From Ferrovibrio sp041906005 (GTDB lineage: Bacteria > Pseudomonadota > Alphaproteobacteria > Ferrovibrionales > Ferrovibrionaceae), in the NCBI RefSeq assembly GCF_041906005.1, contig NZ_JAYRJY010000001.1, positions 3,162,001-3,226,000 on the forward strand: a DNA stretch of 64,000 bases, in the 5' to 3' direction. Under the pieces are notes generated by a model, which saw only the letters and a program-made list of their open reading frames with translations, searched no databases and was not told the DNA's origin. This document shows positions 39,911 to 49,169 of this stretch, one piece after another. Positions within the stretch are counted from its first letter, which is position 1. Every line of letters begins with the position of its first letter. Made by a program: the position numbers and the translations under genes.

Positions 39911-41374
39911 ATGCAGTTCCGTGAAGCCTATACCTTCGATGACGTGTTGCTGGAGCCGGCGGCGTCCAGCGTGCTGCCGACCGAAGTGGATACCCGTACG
40001 CGGCTCACGCGGACCATCGAGCTTGGCATCCCGCTGATCTCGGCGGCGATGGATACCGTGACCGAGGCGCGCATGGCGATTGCCATGGCCCAGGCTGGCG
40101 GCATCGGCGTGATCCACAAGAATCTGACCATCGAGGAACAGGCCCGCGAAGTCGCCGCCGTGAAGAAGTTCGAATCCGGCATGGTGGTGAATCCGCTCAC
40201 CATCCGGCCCGATGCCACGCTGGCCGACGCGCTGGCGCTGATGGAGCGCCATGGCATCCATGGCATCCCGGTGACCGAGACGCAGGGCGGCAAGCTGGTC
40301 GGTGTGCTGACCAACCGTGACGTGCGCTTTGCCACCGACATGAGCCAGCCGGTGCACGAATTGATGACCAAGCATCCGCTGATCACCGTGCGCGAGGGCG
40401 TCACCATCGGCGAGGCCAAGCGGCTGCTGCATCAGCACCGCATCGAAAAGCTGCTGGTGGTGGACGAGGCCTATCGCTGCGTTGGCCTGATCACGGTGAA
40501 GGATATCGAAAAGGCCCGCCTGCATCCCAATGCCTGCAAGGACGAGCAGGGCCGGCTGCGCTGCGCCGCCGCCGTCTCCACCGGCGCCGATGGCCTGGAG
40601 CGCGCGCAGGAGCTGATGAATAACGGCGTCGACGTGCTGATCGTCGATACCGCGCACGGCCATTCCAGCCGCGTGCTGGAAACGATCATGGCGATCAAGA
40701 AGGTGTCCAACCGGACCCAGGTGATCGGCGGCAATGTCGCCACCAGCGAAGGCACCAGGGCCCTGATCGATGCCGGTGTGGATGCCGTGAAGGTCGGCAT
40801 CGGCCCGGGTTCGATCTGCACCACGCGCATCGTGGCCGGTGTCGGCGTGCCGCAGCTTACCGCCGTGGCCGATGCGGTGGCCATCGCCGAGAAGGCCGGC
40901 ATCCCGATCATCGCCGATGGCGGCATCAAGTTTTCGGGCGACCTCGCCAAGGCGATCGCCGCCGGCGCCAGCGCCTGCATGATCGGTTCGCTGCTGGCCG
41001 GCACCGACGAGGCGCCGGGCGAGGTGTTCCTGTATCAGGGCCGCTCGTACAAATCCTATCGCGGCATGGGCTCGATCGGCGCCATGGGTCGCGGTTCGGC
41101 AGATCGCTATTTCCAGCAGGAAGTGGGCGACAAGCTGAAGTTGGTGCCCGAAGGCATCGAGGGCCGCGTCGCCTACAAGGGCCCGGCCGGCACCATCCTG
41201 CACCAGCTGGTCGGCGGCCTGCGTGCCGCCATGGGCTATACCGGCAATGCCACGCTGGATGCGATGCGCAAGAACTGCAGGTTCATCCGCATCACCTCGG
41301 CCGGCCTGCGCGAAAGCCATGTGCATGACGTGGCGATCACCCGCGAGGCACCCAATTACCGGCAGGAGAATTAA
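39911..41374 (+). CDS. guaB: inosine-5'-monophosphate dehydrogenase
   Basis: This 487-aa enzyme oxidises IMP to XMP with NAD, the committed step to GMP. TFDDVLLEPAASSVLPTEVD is the standard start. Two CBS domains lie between about residues 90 and 205. The catalytic Cys is in GPGSICTTR, and the flap region has YRGMGSIGAMGRGSADRYF. guaA is encoded 2.4 kb downstream on the same strand, separated by a methyltransferase and two TPR genes, so GMP synthesis is locally grouped. Confidence 0.97.
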   Translation: MQFREAYTFDDVLLEPAASSVLPTEVDTRTRLTRTIELGIPLISAAMDTVTEARMAIAMAQAGGIGVIHKNLTIEEQAREVAAVKKFESGMVVNPLTIRPDATLADALALMERHGIHGIPVTETQGGKLVGVLTNRDVRFATDMSQPVHELMTKHPLITVREGVTIGEAKRLLHQHRIEKLLVVDEAYRCVGLITVKDIEKARLHPNACKDEQGRLRCAAAVSTGADGLERAQELMNNGVDVLIVDTAHGHSSRVLETIMAIKKVSNRTQVIGGNVATSEGTRALIDAGVDAVKVGIGPGSICTTRIVAGVGVPQLTAVADAVAIAEKAGIPIIADGGIKFSGDLAKAIAAGASACMIGSLLAGTDEAPGEVFLYQGRSYKSYRGMGSIGAMGRGSADRYFQQEVGDKLKLVPEGIEGRVAYKGPAGTILHQLVGGLRAAMGYTGNATLDAMRKNCRFIRITSAGLRESHVHDVAITREAPNYRQEN

Positions 41375-41380
41375 GTCTCG

Positions 41381-42673
41381 ATGACGCCGGCCGCGCGCCT
41401 GGCCGCCAGCATCGAAATCATCGCCGAGATACTGGACCGCGCGGCCGCGGCTGACCGCGTGGTGGCCGAGTGGCAGCGGCGCAGCCGCTATGCCGGCGCG
41501 AAAGACCGCCGCGCCGTCGCCGAGCAGGTCTATGCCGTTCTGCGCGAGCAGGGCATGCGGCGCTGGCGCGTGCAGCAGGCCGGCGCCGAACTCACGCCGC
41601 GTCTGCTGGTCTTCGCCGATGCCGCCACACCGCTGCATGTCTGGCGCCAGCTCTGCGACGGCAGCCGCTACGCCCCGCCGCCGATCAGCGAGGATGAAGC
41701 CGCTGCCCTCTCGCGCCTGCCATCGGACGAAGACGCACCGCTCTGGGCACGCGGCAACCTGCCGCCATCGGTGGCCGAGATGGTGCAGCGGGCTTTCGGC
41801 GCCGATACCGAAATGGAACTGGCCGCGCTGAACGGTCGCGCACCGCTGGACCTGCGTGTCAACACGCTGAAGACCAACCGCACCATCGTGCTGGAGCAGT
41901 TGCAGGCCGATGGCATCACGGCGGCCATCACCCCGTTTTCGCCGTTGGGCATCCGCATCCCGGAACGCGTCCGGCTGGAGATGAACGATCTTTATCGCGA
42001 CGGCCTGATCGAACCGCAGGACGAAGCGGCCCAGCTGGCCGGCCTGCTGGTGGATGCCCGGCCGGGCGAGGTGGTGGTGGATCTCTGCGCCGGGGCTGGC
42101 GGCAAGACCTTGCTGCTGGCCGCCTGCATGCGCAACCAGGGCGAACTCCATGCCGCCGACAACGACCAGCGTCGCATCGACCGTCTGATCCCGCGCCTGG
42201 AGCGCGCCGGCGTGCGGAACGTGACGGTGCATCCGGCCGATGCCATGCCGGATCTGCTGCGCAAGCTGGAAGGCCAGGTCGACCGCGTGCTGCTGGATGT
42301 GCCCTGCTCGGGCAGCGGCACCTGGCGGCGCAACCCCGAGGCGCGCTGGCGCTACGATCCCGCCAGTCTGGACGAAGTGCTGCGGCGCCAGCGCGGCCTG
42401 CTGACCGATGGCGCGCGGCTGGTGCGGCCCGGCGGCCGCCTGGTCTATGCCACCTGCTCGATCCTGCCTGCCGAAAATGGCGAGCAGGCCGACTGGTTCC
42501 TCAACCATCACGGGGAATTTACGGCCCTGCCGCTGGCCGAGGCCTGGGGGGCGGCTATAACGGACTCCCGTATGCGTTCCGGGACCCGGCTGTCCCTGAC
42601 CCCCTACCGCCATGGCACCGACGGATTTTTCGCCGCCGCCTTCCGGCGGACGGGTGCAGGGGTGGCCGCATGA
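41381..42673 (+). CDS. RsmB/NOP family RNA (cytosine-5) methyltransferase
   Basis: This 430-aa protein has an NusB-like helical N-terminal part (about 1-150) and a SAM-dependent methyltransferase domain. VVDLCAGAGGKTLLLAA is the SAM site, LLDVPCSGSGTWRRNPE holds one conserved Cys and RLVYATCSILPAENGEQ the catalytic one. It most resembles RsmB-type 16S rRNA m5C enzymes; the exact target base cannot be assigned. It begins 6 nt after guaB and should be co-transcribed. Confidence 0.9.
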   Translation: MTPAARLAASIEIIAEILDRAAAADRVVAEWQRRSRYAGAKDRRAVAEQVYAVLREQGMRRWRVQQAGAELTPRLLVFADAATPLHVWRQLCDGSRYAPPPISEDEAAALSRLPSDEDAPLWARGNLPPSVAEMVQRAFGADTEMELAALNGRAPLDLRVNTLKTNRTIVLEQLQADGITAAITPFSPLGIRIPERVRLEMNDLYRDGLIEPQDEAAQLAGLLVDARPGEVVVDLCAGAGGKTLLLAACMRNQGELHAADNDQRRIDRLIPRLERAGVRNVTVHPADAMPDLLRKLEGQVDRVLLDVPCSGSGTWRRNPEARWRYDPASLDEVLRRQRGLLTDGARLVRPGGRLVYATCSILPAENGEQADWFLNHHGEFTALPLAEAWGAAITDSRMRSGTRLSLTPYRHGTDGFFAAAFRRTGAGVAA

Positions 42674-42717
42674 AGCCCGGGACGGATATAGTGCCATCCG
42701 CATCGAGGAGCTTCACG

Positions 42718-43233
42718 ATGTCTGCGCCCCGTATCCTGCCAGTTGCCCTGCCAGCCGCCCTGCTGGCCGCCGTTTTCAGCTTTTCCCCGGTTCCCTTGCC
42801 GGGTCTTTCCGTGGCGCCGGCCCATGCCGCCGGCAGCAGCGATCCGGCCCCCGCCGCCAAGCCGGCCGATCCGAACTTCACCGAAGGCCGCAAGGCCATC
42901 GACGCCAAGAATTTCAGCGCGGCGATCCCGCTGTTCCAGGCGGTGGTGGCCAGGGATGCCCAGAATGCCGATGCCTATAACTGGCTGGGCTATGCCTATC
43001 GCAACCTGGGCAATTACGAGCAGTCCTTCGCCAGCTACACCAAGGCGCTGCAGATCGATCCGCGCCATCGCGGCGCCCATGAATATATCGGCGAGGCGTA
43101 TCTCAAGACCAACCAGCTTGAGAAAGCCGAGGAACATCTCAAGCGCCTCGACAGCCTGTGCGTGTTCGGCTGCGCCGAATATACCGAGCTGAAAAACAAG
43201 ATCGCGGCCTACAAGGCCGGCAAGCCGAGCTGA
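42718..43233 (+). CDS. exported TPR protein, first of a tandem pair
   Basis: This 171-aa protein has a signal peptide (about residues 1-37, ending APAHA) and three TPR-type helix pairs, with NWLGYAYRNLGNYEQSF and GAHEYIGEAYLKTNQLEKAE. The ending has two Cys (SLCVFGCAEYTELKNKIAAY), possibly a disulfide. GAGGAG lies 7 nt before the ATG at 42718, which makes it a better start than the ATG at 42670 that overlaps the methyltransferase stop. The next gene is a close paralogue. The role is unknown. Confidence 0.85.
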   Translation: MSAPRILPVALPAALLAAVFSFSPVPLPGLSVAPAHAAGSSDPAPAAKPADPNFTEGRKAIDAKNFSAAIPLFQAVVARDAQNADAYNWLGYAYRNLGNYEQSFASYTKALQIDPRHRGAHEYIGEAYLKTNQLEKAEEHLKRLDSLCVFGCAEYTELKNKIAAYKAGKPS

Positions 43234-43246
43234 GGGAGGGCAAGCC

Positions 43247-43720
43247 ATGTCGATCCTGCGCCATCTGCTTCTCGCCATTCTGCTGGCCCTGTCGCCCGCT
43301 GCTGCCTTCGCCATGGGCAGCAACGATCCGGCGCCAGCCGCGAACCGGCCGGTGGATCCGAATTTCACCGAAGGCCGCAAGGCCATCGATGCCAAGGACT
43401 TCGCCGCCGCCATCCCGCTGTTCCAGGCGGTGGTGGCCAAGGACGACAGGAATGCCGACGCCTTCAACTGGCTGGGCTATGCCCTGCGCAACCAGGGCGA
43501 CTACGAGAAAGCCTTCATCGCCTATAACAAGGCGCTGGAGATCGACCCCAAGCATCGCGGCGCCCATGAATATATCGGCGAGGCGTATCTCAAGACCAAC
43601 CAGCCGGACAAGGCCGAGGAGCATCTGAAACGGCTGAGCAGCCTATGCACCTTCGGCTGCGCCGAGTATACGGAACTGAAAAACAAGATCGCCGCCTACA
43701 GGGCGGCCAAGCCAAGCTGA
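43247..43720 (+). CDS. exported TPR protein, second of a tandem pair
   Basis: This 157-aa protein has a signal peptide (LLLAILLALSPAAAFA) and the same three TPR units and twin-Cys tail (SLCTFGCAEYTELKNKIAAY) as its neighbour. The two genes share nearly identical DNA over several stretches, including the codons for GAHEYIGEAYLKTNQ. Only the signal peptide and N-terminal linker differ strongly. The gap between them is 13 nt, so they form one unit. The function is unknown. Confidence 0.85.
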   Translation: MSILRHLLLAILLALSPAAAFAMGSNDPAPAANRPVDPNFTEGRKAIDAKDFAAAIPLFQAVVAKDDRNADAFNWLGYALRNQGDYEKAFIAYNKALEIDPKHRGAHEYIGEAYLKTNQPDKAEEHLKRLSSLCTFGCAEYTELKNKIAAYRAAKPS

Positions 43721-43739
43721 AGCAAGCAGGCTGAAGCAG

Positions 43740-43758
43740 GGGCCCCCGACCGGGGGCC
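43740..43758 (+). terminator. GC hairpin between the TPR pair and guaA
   Basis: GGCCCCCG-type and CGGGGGCC-type arms around 43741-43757 form a tight stem followed by TCTTCGCTT. The T tract is poor, and partial read-through into guaA is likely. Confidence 0.45.
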
Positions 43759-43798
43759 TCTTCGCTTCGGCCCCAACCACAGGAGCGGAAGTACCCCG

Positions 43799-45358
43799 AT
43801 GGCGGAGCGTATTCTCATTGTCGATTTCGGATCGCAGGTCACCCAGCTGATTGCCCGCCGCGTGCGCGAGGCCGGTGTGTATTGCGAGATCGTTCCGTTC
43901 CAGAAGGCGGCCGAAGCCCTGACGGCCGAAAGCCCCCATGGCGAACTGAAAGGCATCATCCTCTCCGGCGGCCCGGCCTCCACCACCGAGGAATTCTCGC
44001 CCCGCGCGCCGCAGGCCGTGTTCGAACGCAACCTGCCGGTTTTCGGCATCTGCTACGGCGAGCAGACCATCTGCACCCAGCTCGGCGGCCAGGTCGAGAC
44101 CGGCCATCACCGCGAATTCGGCCGCGCCTTCCTTGAGATCAAGGACGATTGCGGCCTGTTCGACGGCGTCTGGGGCAAGGGCGAAAAGCACCAGGTGTGG
44201 ATGAGCCACGGCGACAAGATCACCAAGATCCCCGATGGTTTCCGCGTGGTGGGTGTCAGCGACGGTTCGCCCTATGCCGCCATCGCCGACGACAAGCGCA
44301 AGATCTACGCCGTGCAGTTCCACCCCGAGGTGATGCACACCCTGGACGGCGCCAAGCTGCTGCGCAACTTCGTGCGCAAGGTGGCGGGTTGCTCGGGCGA
44401 ATGGAGCATGAAGGGTTACCGCGCCGAGGCGATTGCCAAGATCCGCGCCCAGGTCGGCAAGGGCCGGGTGATCTGCGGCCTGTCGGGCGGTGTCGATTCC
44501 TCGGTGGCGGCGGTGCTGATCCACGAGGCCATCGGCGAGCAACTCACCTGCGTCTTCGTCGACCACGGCCTGCTGCGCAAGGGCGAGGGCGAGCAGGTGG
44601 TGCAGCTCTTCCGCGAGCATTACAACATCCCACTGATCCACAAGGATGCCTCGCAGCTTTTCCTGAGCAAGCTGGCCGGCGTCTCCGACCCCGAGACCAA
44701 GCGCAAGACCATCGGCGCGCTGTTCATCGACGTGTTCGAGGAAGAGGCCAAGAAGATCGGCGGCGCCGAATTCCTGGCGCAGGGCACGCTTTATCCCGAC
44801 GTGATCGAAAGCATCAGCTTCCATGGCGGTCCCAGCGTCACCATCAAGTCGCACCACAATGTGGGCGGCCTGCCCGAGCGCATGAACATGAAGCTGGTCG
44901 AGCCCCTGCGCGAGCTGTTCAAGGACGAGGTGCGCGACCTGGGCCGCGAACTCGGCCTGCCCGAAAGCCTGGTCGGCCGGCATCCCTTCCCGGGCCCGGG
45001 CCTCGCCATCCGCATTCCCGGCGACATCACGAAGGAAAAGCTCGACCTGCTGCGCGAGATCGACGCGGTCTATCTCGATGAAATCCGCAAGTCAGGACTG
45101 TATGACGATATCTGGCAGGCTTTCGCCGTGCTGCTGCCGGTGCGCACCGTGGGTGTGATGGGCGATGGCCGCACCTACGACCAGGCCTGCGCTTTGCGCG
45201 CCGTCACCTCCACCGACGGCATGACGGCGGATTACTATCCGTTCCCGCACGACTTCCTCGGCCGCGTCGCCACCCGCATCATCAACGAGGTGAAGGGCGT
45301 GAACCGCGTGACCTACGACATCACCTCCAAGCCGCCGGGCACGATCGAGTGGGAGTGA
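43799..45358 (+). CDS. guaA: GMP synthase (glutamine-hydrolysing)
   Basis: This 519-aa enzyme converts XMP to GMP. The N-terminal class I glutaminase domain has the nucleophile in FGICYGEQ and the His/Glu in VQFHPEV. The synthetase domain begins with the PP-loop CGLSGGVDSSVAA, and the C-terminal dimerisation part has RHPFPGPGLAIRI and the closing KPPGTIEWE. All are standard. Confidence 0.97.
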   Translation: MAERILIVDFGSQVTQLIARRVREAGVYCEIVPFQKAAEALTAESPHGELKGIILSGGPASTTEEFSPRAPQAVFERNLPVFGICYGEQTICTQLGGQVETGHHREFGRAFLEIKDDCGLFDGVWGKGEKHQVWMSHGDKITKIPDGFRVVGVSDGSPYAAIADDKRKIYAVQFHPEVMHTLDGAKLLRNFVRKVAGCSGEWSMKGYRAEAIAKIRAQVGKGRVICGLSGGVDSSVAAVLIHEAIGEQLTCVFVDHGLLRKGEGEQVVQLFREHYNIPLIHKDASQLFLSKLAGVSDPETKRKTIGALFIDVFEEEAKKIGGAEFLAQGTLYPDVIESISFHGGPSVTIKSHHNVGGLPERMNMKLVEPLRELFKDEVRDLGRELGLPESLVGRHPFPGPGLAIRIPGDITKEKLDLLREIDAVYLDEIRKSGLYDDIWQAFAVLLPVRTVGVMGDGRTYDQACALRAVTSTDGMTADYYPFPHDFLGRVATRIINEVKGVNRVTYDITSKPPGTIEWE

Positions 45359-45398
45359 CGTCCGCCAGTCATCTCTGCCCCCGCTGCAAGGCGGGCGG

Positions 45399-46037
45399 TT
45401 AGCCTTCCGAGCCGGCCTGTCCGTACAGCATGCCGGCACGGAAGGCCGCGACAAGGCTGCGGACCACATTCCTTGCCATCGCCTCGGTCGGCAGGCCGGC
45501 CTTTACGGCGGCCTCGACATGAGCCGGGTGCACGAACACGGTCAGGGCGTCCCGCACCACAACGGCCGCGATCGTCACATCGTCGATCTTGAATTCCCGT
45601 CGCTTGATGCCGTCGGCCAGGATCTGGGCTATGAGCGCCGTCATCGCGCGGGCATAAGCCGCGATGATGTCTGGCCGCTCCTCCATGACGCGCCGGTAAA
45701 GTTGATAGACCTCCGGGTCGCCCGCGAAACGCTCGCGCTTGCGGGCATGCAGGGCGAGCACCATGGCCTCCAGCCGTTCGGCCGCCGGGCCATCCACATC
45801 CACGAAGCGCCGCGCCATTTCCTCTTCGTCGCGCATGGCTTCCGCCACCACGGCATCGAAGATTTCCGCCTTGGAGCGGAAGTGGCGATAGATCGTGGTA
45901 TGCGACGTCCCGAGGGCGCGGGCGATATCGACGACATTCGTCTTCGCCTCGCCAAAGCGCCTCAACTGGGTGCGGGCAGCGTCGAGAATCTGTTCCCGGA
46001 AGGAGGGGTCATCACTGGGGGGACGAGGGGCCTGCAT
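45399..46037 (-). CDS. TetR family transcriptional regulator
   Basis: This 212-aa protein has an N-terminal TetR helix-turn-helix (VVDIARALGTSHTTIYRHFRSK, with recognition helix SHTTIYRHF) and a helical ligand domain with a TetR_C-like pattern. It is divergent from an NAD-dependent epimerase gene, with a palindrome between them, and so probably represses that gene and itself. The ligand is unknown. Confidence 0.9.
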   Translation of the reverse strand: MQAPRPPSDDPSFREQILDAARTQLRRFGEAKTNVVDIARALGTSHTTIYRHFRSKAEIFDAVVAEAMRDEEEMARRFVDVDGPAAERLEAMVLALHARKRERFAGDPEVYQLYRRVMEERPDIIAAYARAMTALIAQILADGIKRREFKIDDVTIAAVVVRDALTVFVHPAHVEAAVKAGLPTEAMARNVVRSLVAAFRAGMLYGQAGSEG

Positions 46038-46076
46038 GACCGGAAGTTTTAAGGGACCGGGACGCTGGATGCAACG

Positions 46077-46102
46077 ACGAACAAATTATATAAAATGTTC
46101 GT
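46077..46102. promoter_or_regulatory. TetR operator ACGAACA-N12-TGTTCGT over the promoter
   Basis: Perfect 7-bp arms (46077-46083 and 46096-46102) surround an AT-rich core with a TATAAAAT-like -10. It is 40 nt before the TetR start and 60 nt before the epimerase start, so binding would block both promoters. Confidence 0.7.
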
Positions 46103-46161
46103 TGAATATTGTCCGAATCCTCCTATAGTCAGGTGCATCACCGCCCAACCCGGAGGCTTTC

Positions 46162-47271
46162 ATGCAGAATCCCAGTTCACAGACCGCGCCACCGACCGCG
46201 CCACCGACCGCGGCAGCACCGCGCGCCGCTTTCGTCACCGGCGGCTCGGGCTTCGTCGGCTCCCGCCTGATCGCGCTCCTCGTCAGCTGTGGCTGGCAGG
46301 TGAAAGGGCTGGCGCGCAGCCCGGAGGCGATGGAAGCGGTGCACCGGGCAGGCGCCATCCCGGTGCAGGGCGATCTCACGGACGCGTCCGCCCTGCGCTC
46401 CGGAATGGAGGGCTGCGAGGCTGTTTTCCACGTCGCCGCGCATTTCAAACTCTGGGGGCCGCGCGCCGTCTTCGACCGCGTGAATGTCGAGGGGACCCGT
46501 GCAGTTGTGGATGCTGCGATTGCGACGAGTGGCTTGCGTCGCGTGGTTGCCGTCAGCGCCGCGGCCGTCGTGATGGGCGATCCGGAACCGATGGCCGAGG
46601 CGGATGAGAGGCTTCCGCTCCAGACCCGCGGCTTCGCGCCCTATTCATCCTCGAAGGCCGAAGGCGAGCGCCTGCTGCTGGCCGCCAATAACCGCCGGCC
46701 AGGCTTCGAGACCATCGCCATCCGTCCGCCCTTTATCTGGGGTCCGGATATGCCAACCCTCGATCACATGGTCGAAACCGTGCAGGCCGGGCGTTTCCAG
46801 TGGGTCGGCGGCGGCGGGCAGGCCATGTCCACCTGCCATGTCGACAATCTCTGCCAGGCGCTGCTGCTGGCCGTCGACAATGGTCGGGGCGGCGAGGCCT
46901 ACTTTGTATCCGACGGAGAGAACGGCACGCTGAAGGGCGTCATCTCGGCGTTGCTGGCCACGCGTGGCGTGGTGCCGAAAGACCGGGCCGTGCCGTTCCG
47001 CCTGGCCTGGATGATGGCGGGCATCATGGGTGCGGCATGGCGTTTGCTGGGGCGTGGCGGCGAGCCACCCATTACGCGCCAGATGCTGCGTCTGATCGGC
47101 AAGCCGTTCACCATCAGTATCGCCAAGGCGCGCGCAGACCTTGGCTACGTGCCGCGCGTGAGCTTTGCCGAAGGAATTGCCGCCATGGGACGCGGCACGC
47201 CTGCCGTGCAAGCAGTGCCCGGCTTGGGGCAACCGGCGCCGGCACCGGCACTCACACCGGCCGCGCCCTGA
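46162..47271 (+). CDS. NAD-dependent epimerase / 3-beta-HSD-like SDR protein
   Basis: This 369-aa extended short-chain dehydrogenase begins, after a Thr/Ala/Pro-rich lead, with the cofactor site VTGGSGFVGSRLI. It has the YSSSKAEGE active-site Tyr and Lys (PYSSSKAEG) and VHTCHVDN-like substrate positions. It resembles steroid or dihydroflavonol-type reductases; the substrate is unknown. GGAGG precedes the ATG at 46162. The C-terminal Pro/Ala-rich tail is low complexity. Regulation is probably by the divergent TetR protein. Confidence 0.85.
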   Translation: MQNPSSQTAPPTAPPTAAAPRAAFVTGGSGFVGSRLIALLVSCGWQVKGLARSPEAMEAVHRAGAIPVQGDLTDASALRSGMEGCEAVFHVAAHFKLWGPRAVFDRVNVEGTRAVVDAAIATSGLRRVVAVSAAAVVMGDPEPMAEADERLPLQTRGFAPYSSSKAEGERLLLAANNRRPGFETIAIRPPFIWGPDMPTLDHMVETVQAGRFQWVGGGGQAMSTCHVDNLCQALLLAVDNGRGGEAYFVSDGENGTLKGVISALLATRGVVPKDRAVPFRLAWMMAGIMGAAWRLLGRGGEPPITRQMLRLIGKPFTISIAKARADLGYVPRVSFAEGIAAMGRGTPAVQAVPGLGQPAPAPALTPAAP

Positions 47272-47339
47272 CCCGGGCGGCCGCCTGCTGGGCATCGGGC
47301 CTGCAACTGGATATTTGTCACCGGTCCTGATAGGGCATC

Positions 47340-47363
47340 CCCGGGCCGCCTGCGCGGCCCGGG
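47340..47363 (+). terminator. 10-bp GC hairpin between epimerase and ABC-F genes
   Basis: CCCGGGCCGC (47340-47349) pairs with GCGGCCCGGG (47354-47363) with loop CTGC. It is followed by CTCTTGG, so termination may be incomplete or the hairpin may act on the ABC-F leader. Confidence 0.5.
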
Positions 47364-47410
47364 CTCTTGGAGATGTCCATCCGCCTGTATTTTCCAGCTT
47401 GTACGGACCC

Positions 47411-49039
47411 ATGATTCGTCTCGATAACGTCAGTAAGCAGCACGGCCACCAGATTCTGTTCATCGATGCCTCGATGGGCCTCCAGAAGGGGGAGAAGGCT
47501 GGGCTGGTCGGGCCGAACGGCGCCGGCAAGTCCACGCTGTTCCGCATGATCGTCGGCGACGAGAAGCCCGACGATGGCCAGGTGTCGATCGATACCGGCA
47601 TGACCATCGGCTATTTCAACCAGGATGTCGGTGAGATGTCGGGCCAGAGCGCCGTCGCCGCCGTGATGGATGGCGTCGGGCCGGTCAGCGCGCTGGCCGC
47701 CGAGATGGCGCAGCTTGAGGCCGCCATGGTCGACCCGGATCAGGCCGACCAGATGGAAGCCCTGATCGAGCGTTATGGCGAGGTGCAGGCGCGGTTCCAG
47801 GAGCTGGACGGCTATGCGCTGGAGGCGAAGGCGCGCGAGGTGCTGGCGGGCTTGAGTTTCAGCCAGGAGCGCATGGACGGCGATGTGGGGCTGCTCTCGG
47901 GTGGCTGGAAGATGCGCGTGGCGCTGGCGCGTATTCTGCTGATGCGCCCGGACGGCATGCTGCTCGACGAGCCGAGCAACCATCTTGATCTCGAAAGCCT
48001 GATCTGGCTGGAAAGTTTTTTGAAGAACTACGACGGCGCGCTGCTGATGACCTCGCATGACCGCGAGTTCATGAACCGCATCGTCGGCAAGATCGTGGAG
48101 ATCGACGGCGGCACGCTCACCACCTATTCCGGCAATTACGATTTCTACGACCAGCAGCGCGCGCTGAACGAGAAGCAGCGCCAGGCGCAGTTCGAGCGCC
48201 AGCAGGCGATGCTGGCCAAGGAGATCAAGTTCATCGAACGCTTCAAGGCGCGCGCCTCGCATGCCGCCCAGGTGCAGAGCCGGGTGAAGAAGCTGGACAA
48301 GATCGAAAAGATCGAGCCGCCGCGCCGGCGCCAGGCCGTGCAGTTCGAATTCCGCAGCCCACCGCGCTCGGGCGAAGATGTCGCGCTGTTCAAAAACGTG
48401 CACAAGGGCTATGGCAATCATGCGATCTATAGCGGGCTCGATTTCCAGGTGCGCCGCATGGAGCGCTGGTGCGTGCTGGGCGCCAATGGCGCGGGCAAAT
48501 CCACGTTGCTGAAACTGGTGGCCGGCGATACCAAACCGGACCAGGGCACGGTCGCTTTGGGAAGCAGCGTGAAGATGGGTTATTTCGCCCAGCATTCGAT
48601 GGACCTGCTGGACGGCGACGACACGATTTTCGAAACGCTGGACAAGGCGTTTCCGCAGGCCGGCCAAGGCACGCTGCGGACTCTCGCCGGCTGTTTCGGC
48701 TTCTCCGGCGACGATATCGAAAAGACCTGCCGCGTGCTGTCGGGCGGCGAGAAGGCGCGGCTGGTGATGGCGATGATGCTGTTCGACCCGCCGAACTTCC
48801 TGGTGCTCGACGAGCCGACCAACCATCTCGACATGGCGACCAAGGAGATGCTGGTGACCGCGCTCTCGAATTTCGAGGGCACCATGCTGTTCGTCTCGCA
48901 TGACCGCCACTTCCTGGCCGCGCTCTCCAACCGCGTGCTGGAACTGACCCCCGAGGGCGTGCACCAGTTCACCGGCGGCTACACCGAATATGTGGCGCGC
49001 ACCGGCCAGGAAGCGCCGGGGCTGCATCCGGGTGGTTGA
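47411..49039 (+). CDS. ABC-F family ATPase (YbiT/Uup-like)
   Basis: This 542-aa protein has two ABC ATPase domains and no membrane part: Walker A GPNGAGKST (about residues 35-43) and GANGAGKST (about 357-365), signatures LSGGWKMR and LSGGEKAR, and Walker B LLDEPSNHLD and VLDEPTNHLD. A charged linker (about 240-310) is the P-site tRNA-interaction motif region of ABC-F proteins, which work on the ribosome. The ATG at 47411 gives the usual N-terminus. It originally would have been convergent with ridA; the retron cassette now lies between. Confidence 0.92.
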   Translation: MIRLDNVSKQHGHQILFIDASMGLQKGEKAGLVGPNGAGKSTLFRMIVGDEKPDDGQVSIDTGMTIGYFNQDVGEMSGQSAVAAVMDGVGPVSALAAEMAQLEAAMVDPDQADQMEALIERYGEVQARFQELDGYALEAKAREVLAGLSFSQERMDGDVGLLSGGWKMRVALARILLMRPDGMLLDEPSNHLDLESLIWLESFLKNYDGALLMTSHDREFMNRIVGKIVEIDGGTLTTYSGNYDFYDQQRALNEKQRQAQFERQQAMLAKEIKFIERFKARASHAAQVQSRVKKLDKIEKIEPPRRRQAVQFEFRSPPRSGEDVALFKNVHKGYGNHAIYSGLDFQVRRMERWCVLGANGAGKSTLLKLVAGDTKPDQGTVALGSSVKMGYFAQHSMDLLDGDDTIFETLDKAFPQAGQGTLRTLAGCFGFSGDDIEKTCRVLSGGEKARLVMAMMLFDPPNFLVLDEPTNHLDMATKEMLVTALSNFEGTMLFVSHDRHFLAALSNRVLELTPEGVHQFTGGYTEYVARTGQEAPGLHPGG

Positions 49040-49050
49040 GACGATCGGCG

Positions 49051-49098
49051 CTAGCTGGCCTTCGCCGGCACCCGCGCGATCACCTTGATCTAGAAATC
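49051..49098 (-). pseudogene. remnant of the ridA 3' end, left of the retron cassette
   Basis: Read on the minus strand, this 48-nt piece encodes DF-stop-IKVIARVPAKAS-stop, colinear codon for codon with the end of the intact RidA protein at 50969-51370 (DFEIKVIARLPAKTN). The Glu codon is now TAG. It is 11 nt from the ABC-F stop. It most likely is the original end of ridA, cut off when the retron element entered. It is richer in G+C than the present gene end. Confidence 0.75.
49083..49098 (+). repeat. left direct repeat of the retron cassette
   Basis: CCTTGATCTAGAAATC matches 51001-51016 (CCTTGATCTCGAAATC) at 15 of 16 positions. The two copies are 1918 nt apart, mark the edges of the retron element and lie in the same codons of ridA. 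Confidence 0.7.
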
Positions 49099-49169
49099 TA
49101 AACTAGCCAGATTGAATCTGAGAGGATGTGATCTGGAAGATTCTTTCGGGATCTGTTATTTTTAAACAG

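Noticed and set aside
39161..42703. 3.5-kb minus-strand open frame opposite guaB and the methyltransferase
   Set aside because: guaB and the RsmB-type gene on the plus strand are unmistakable, so the frame is a composition artefact.
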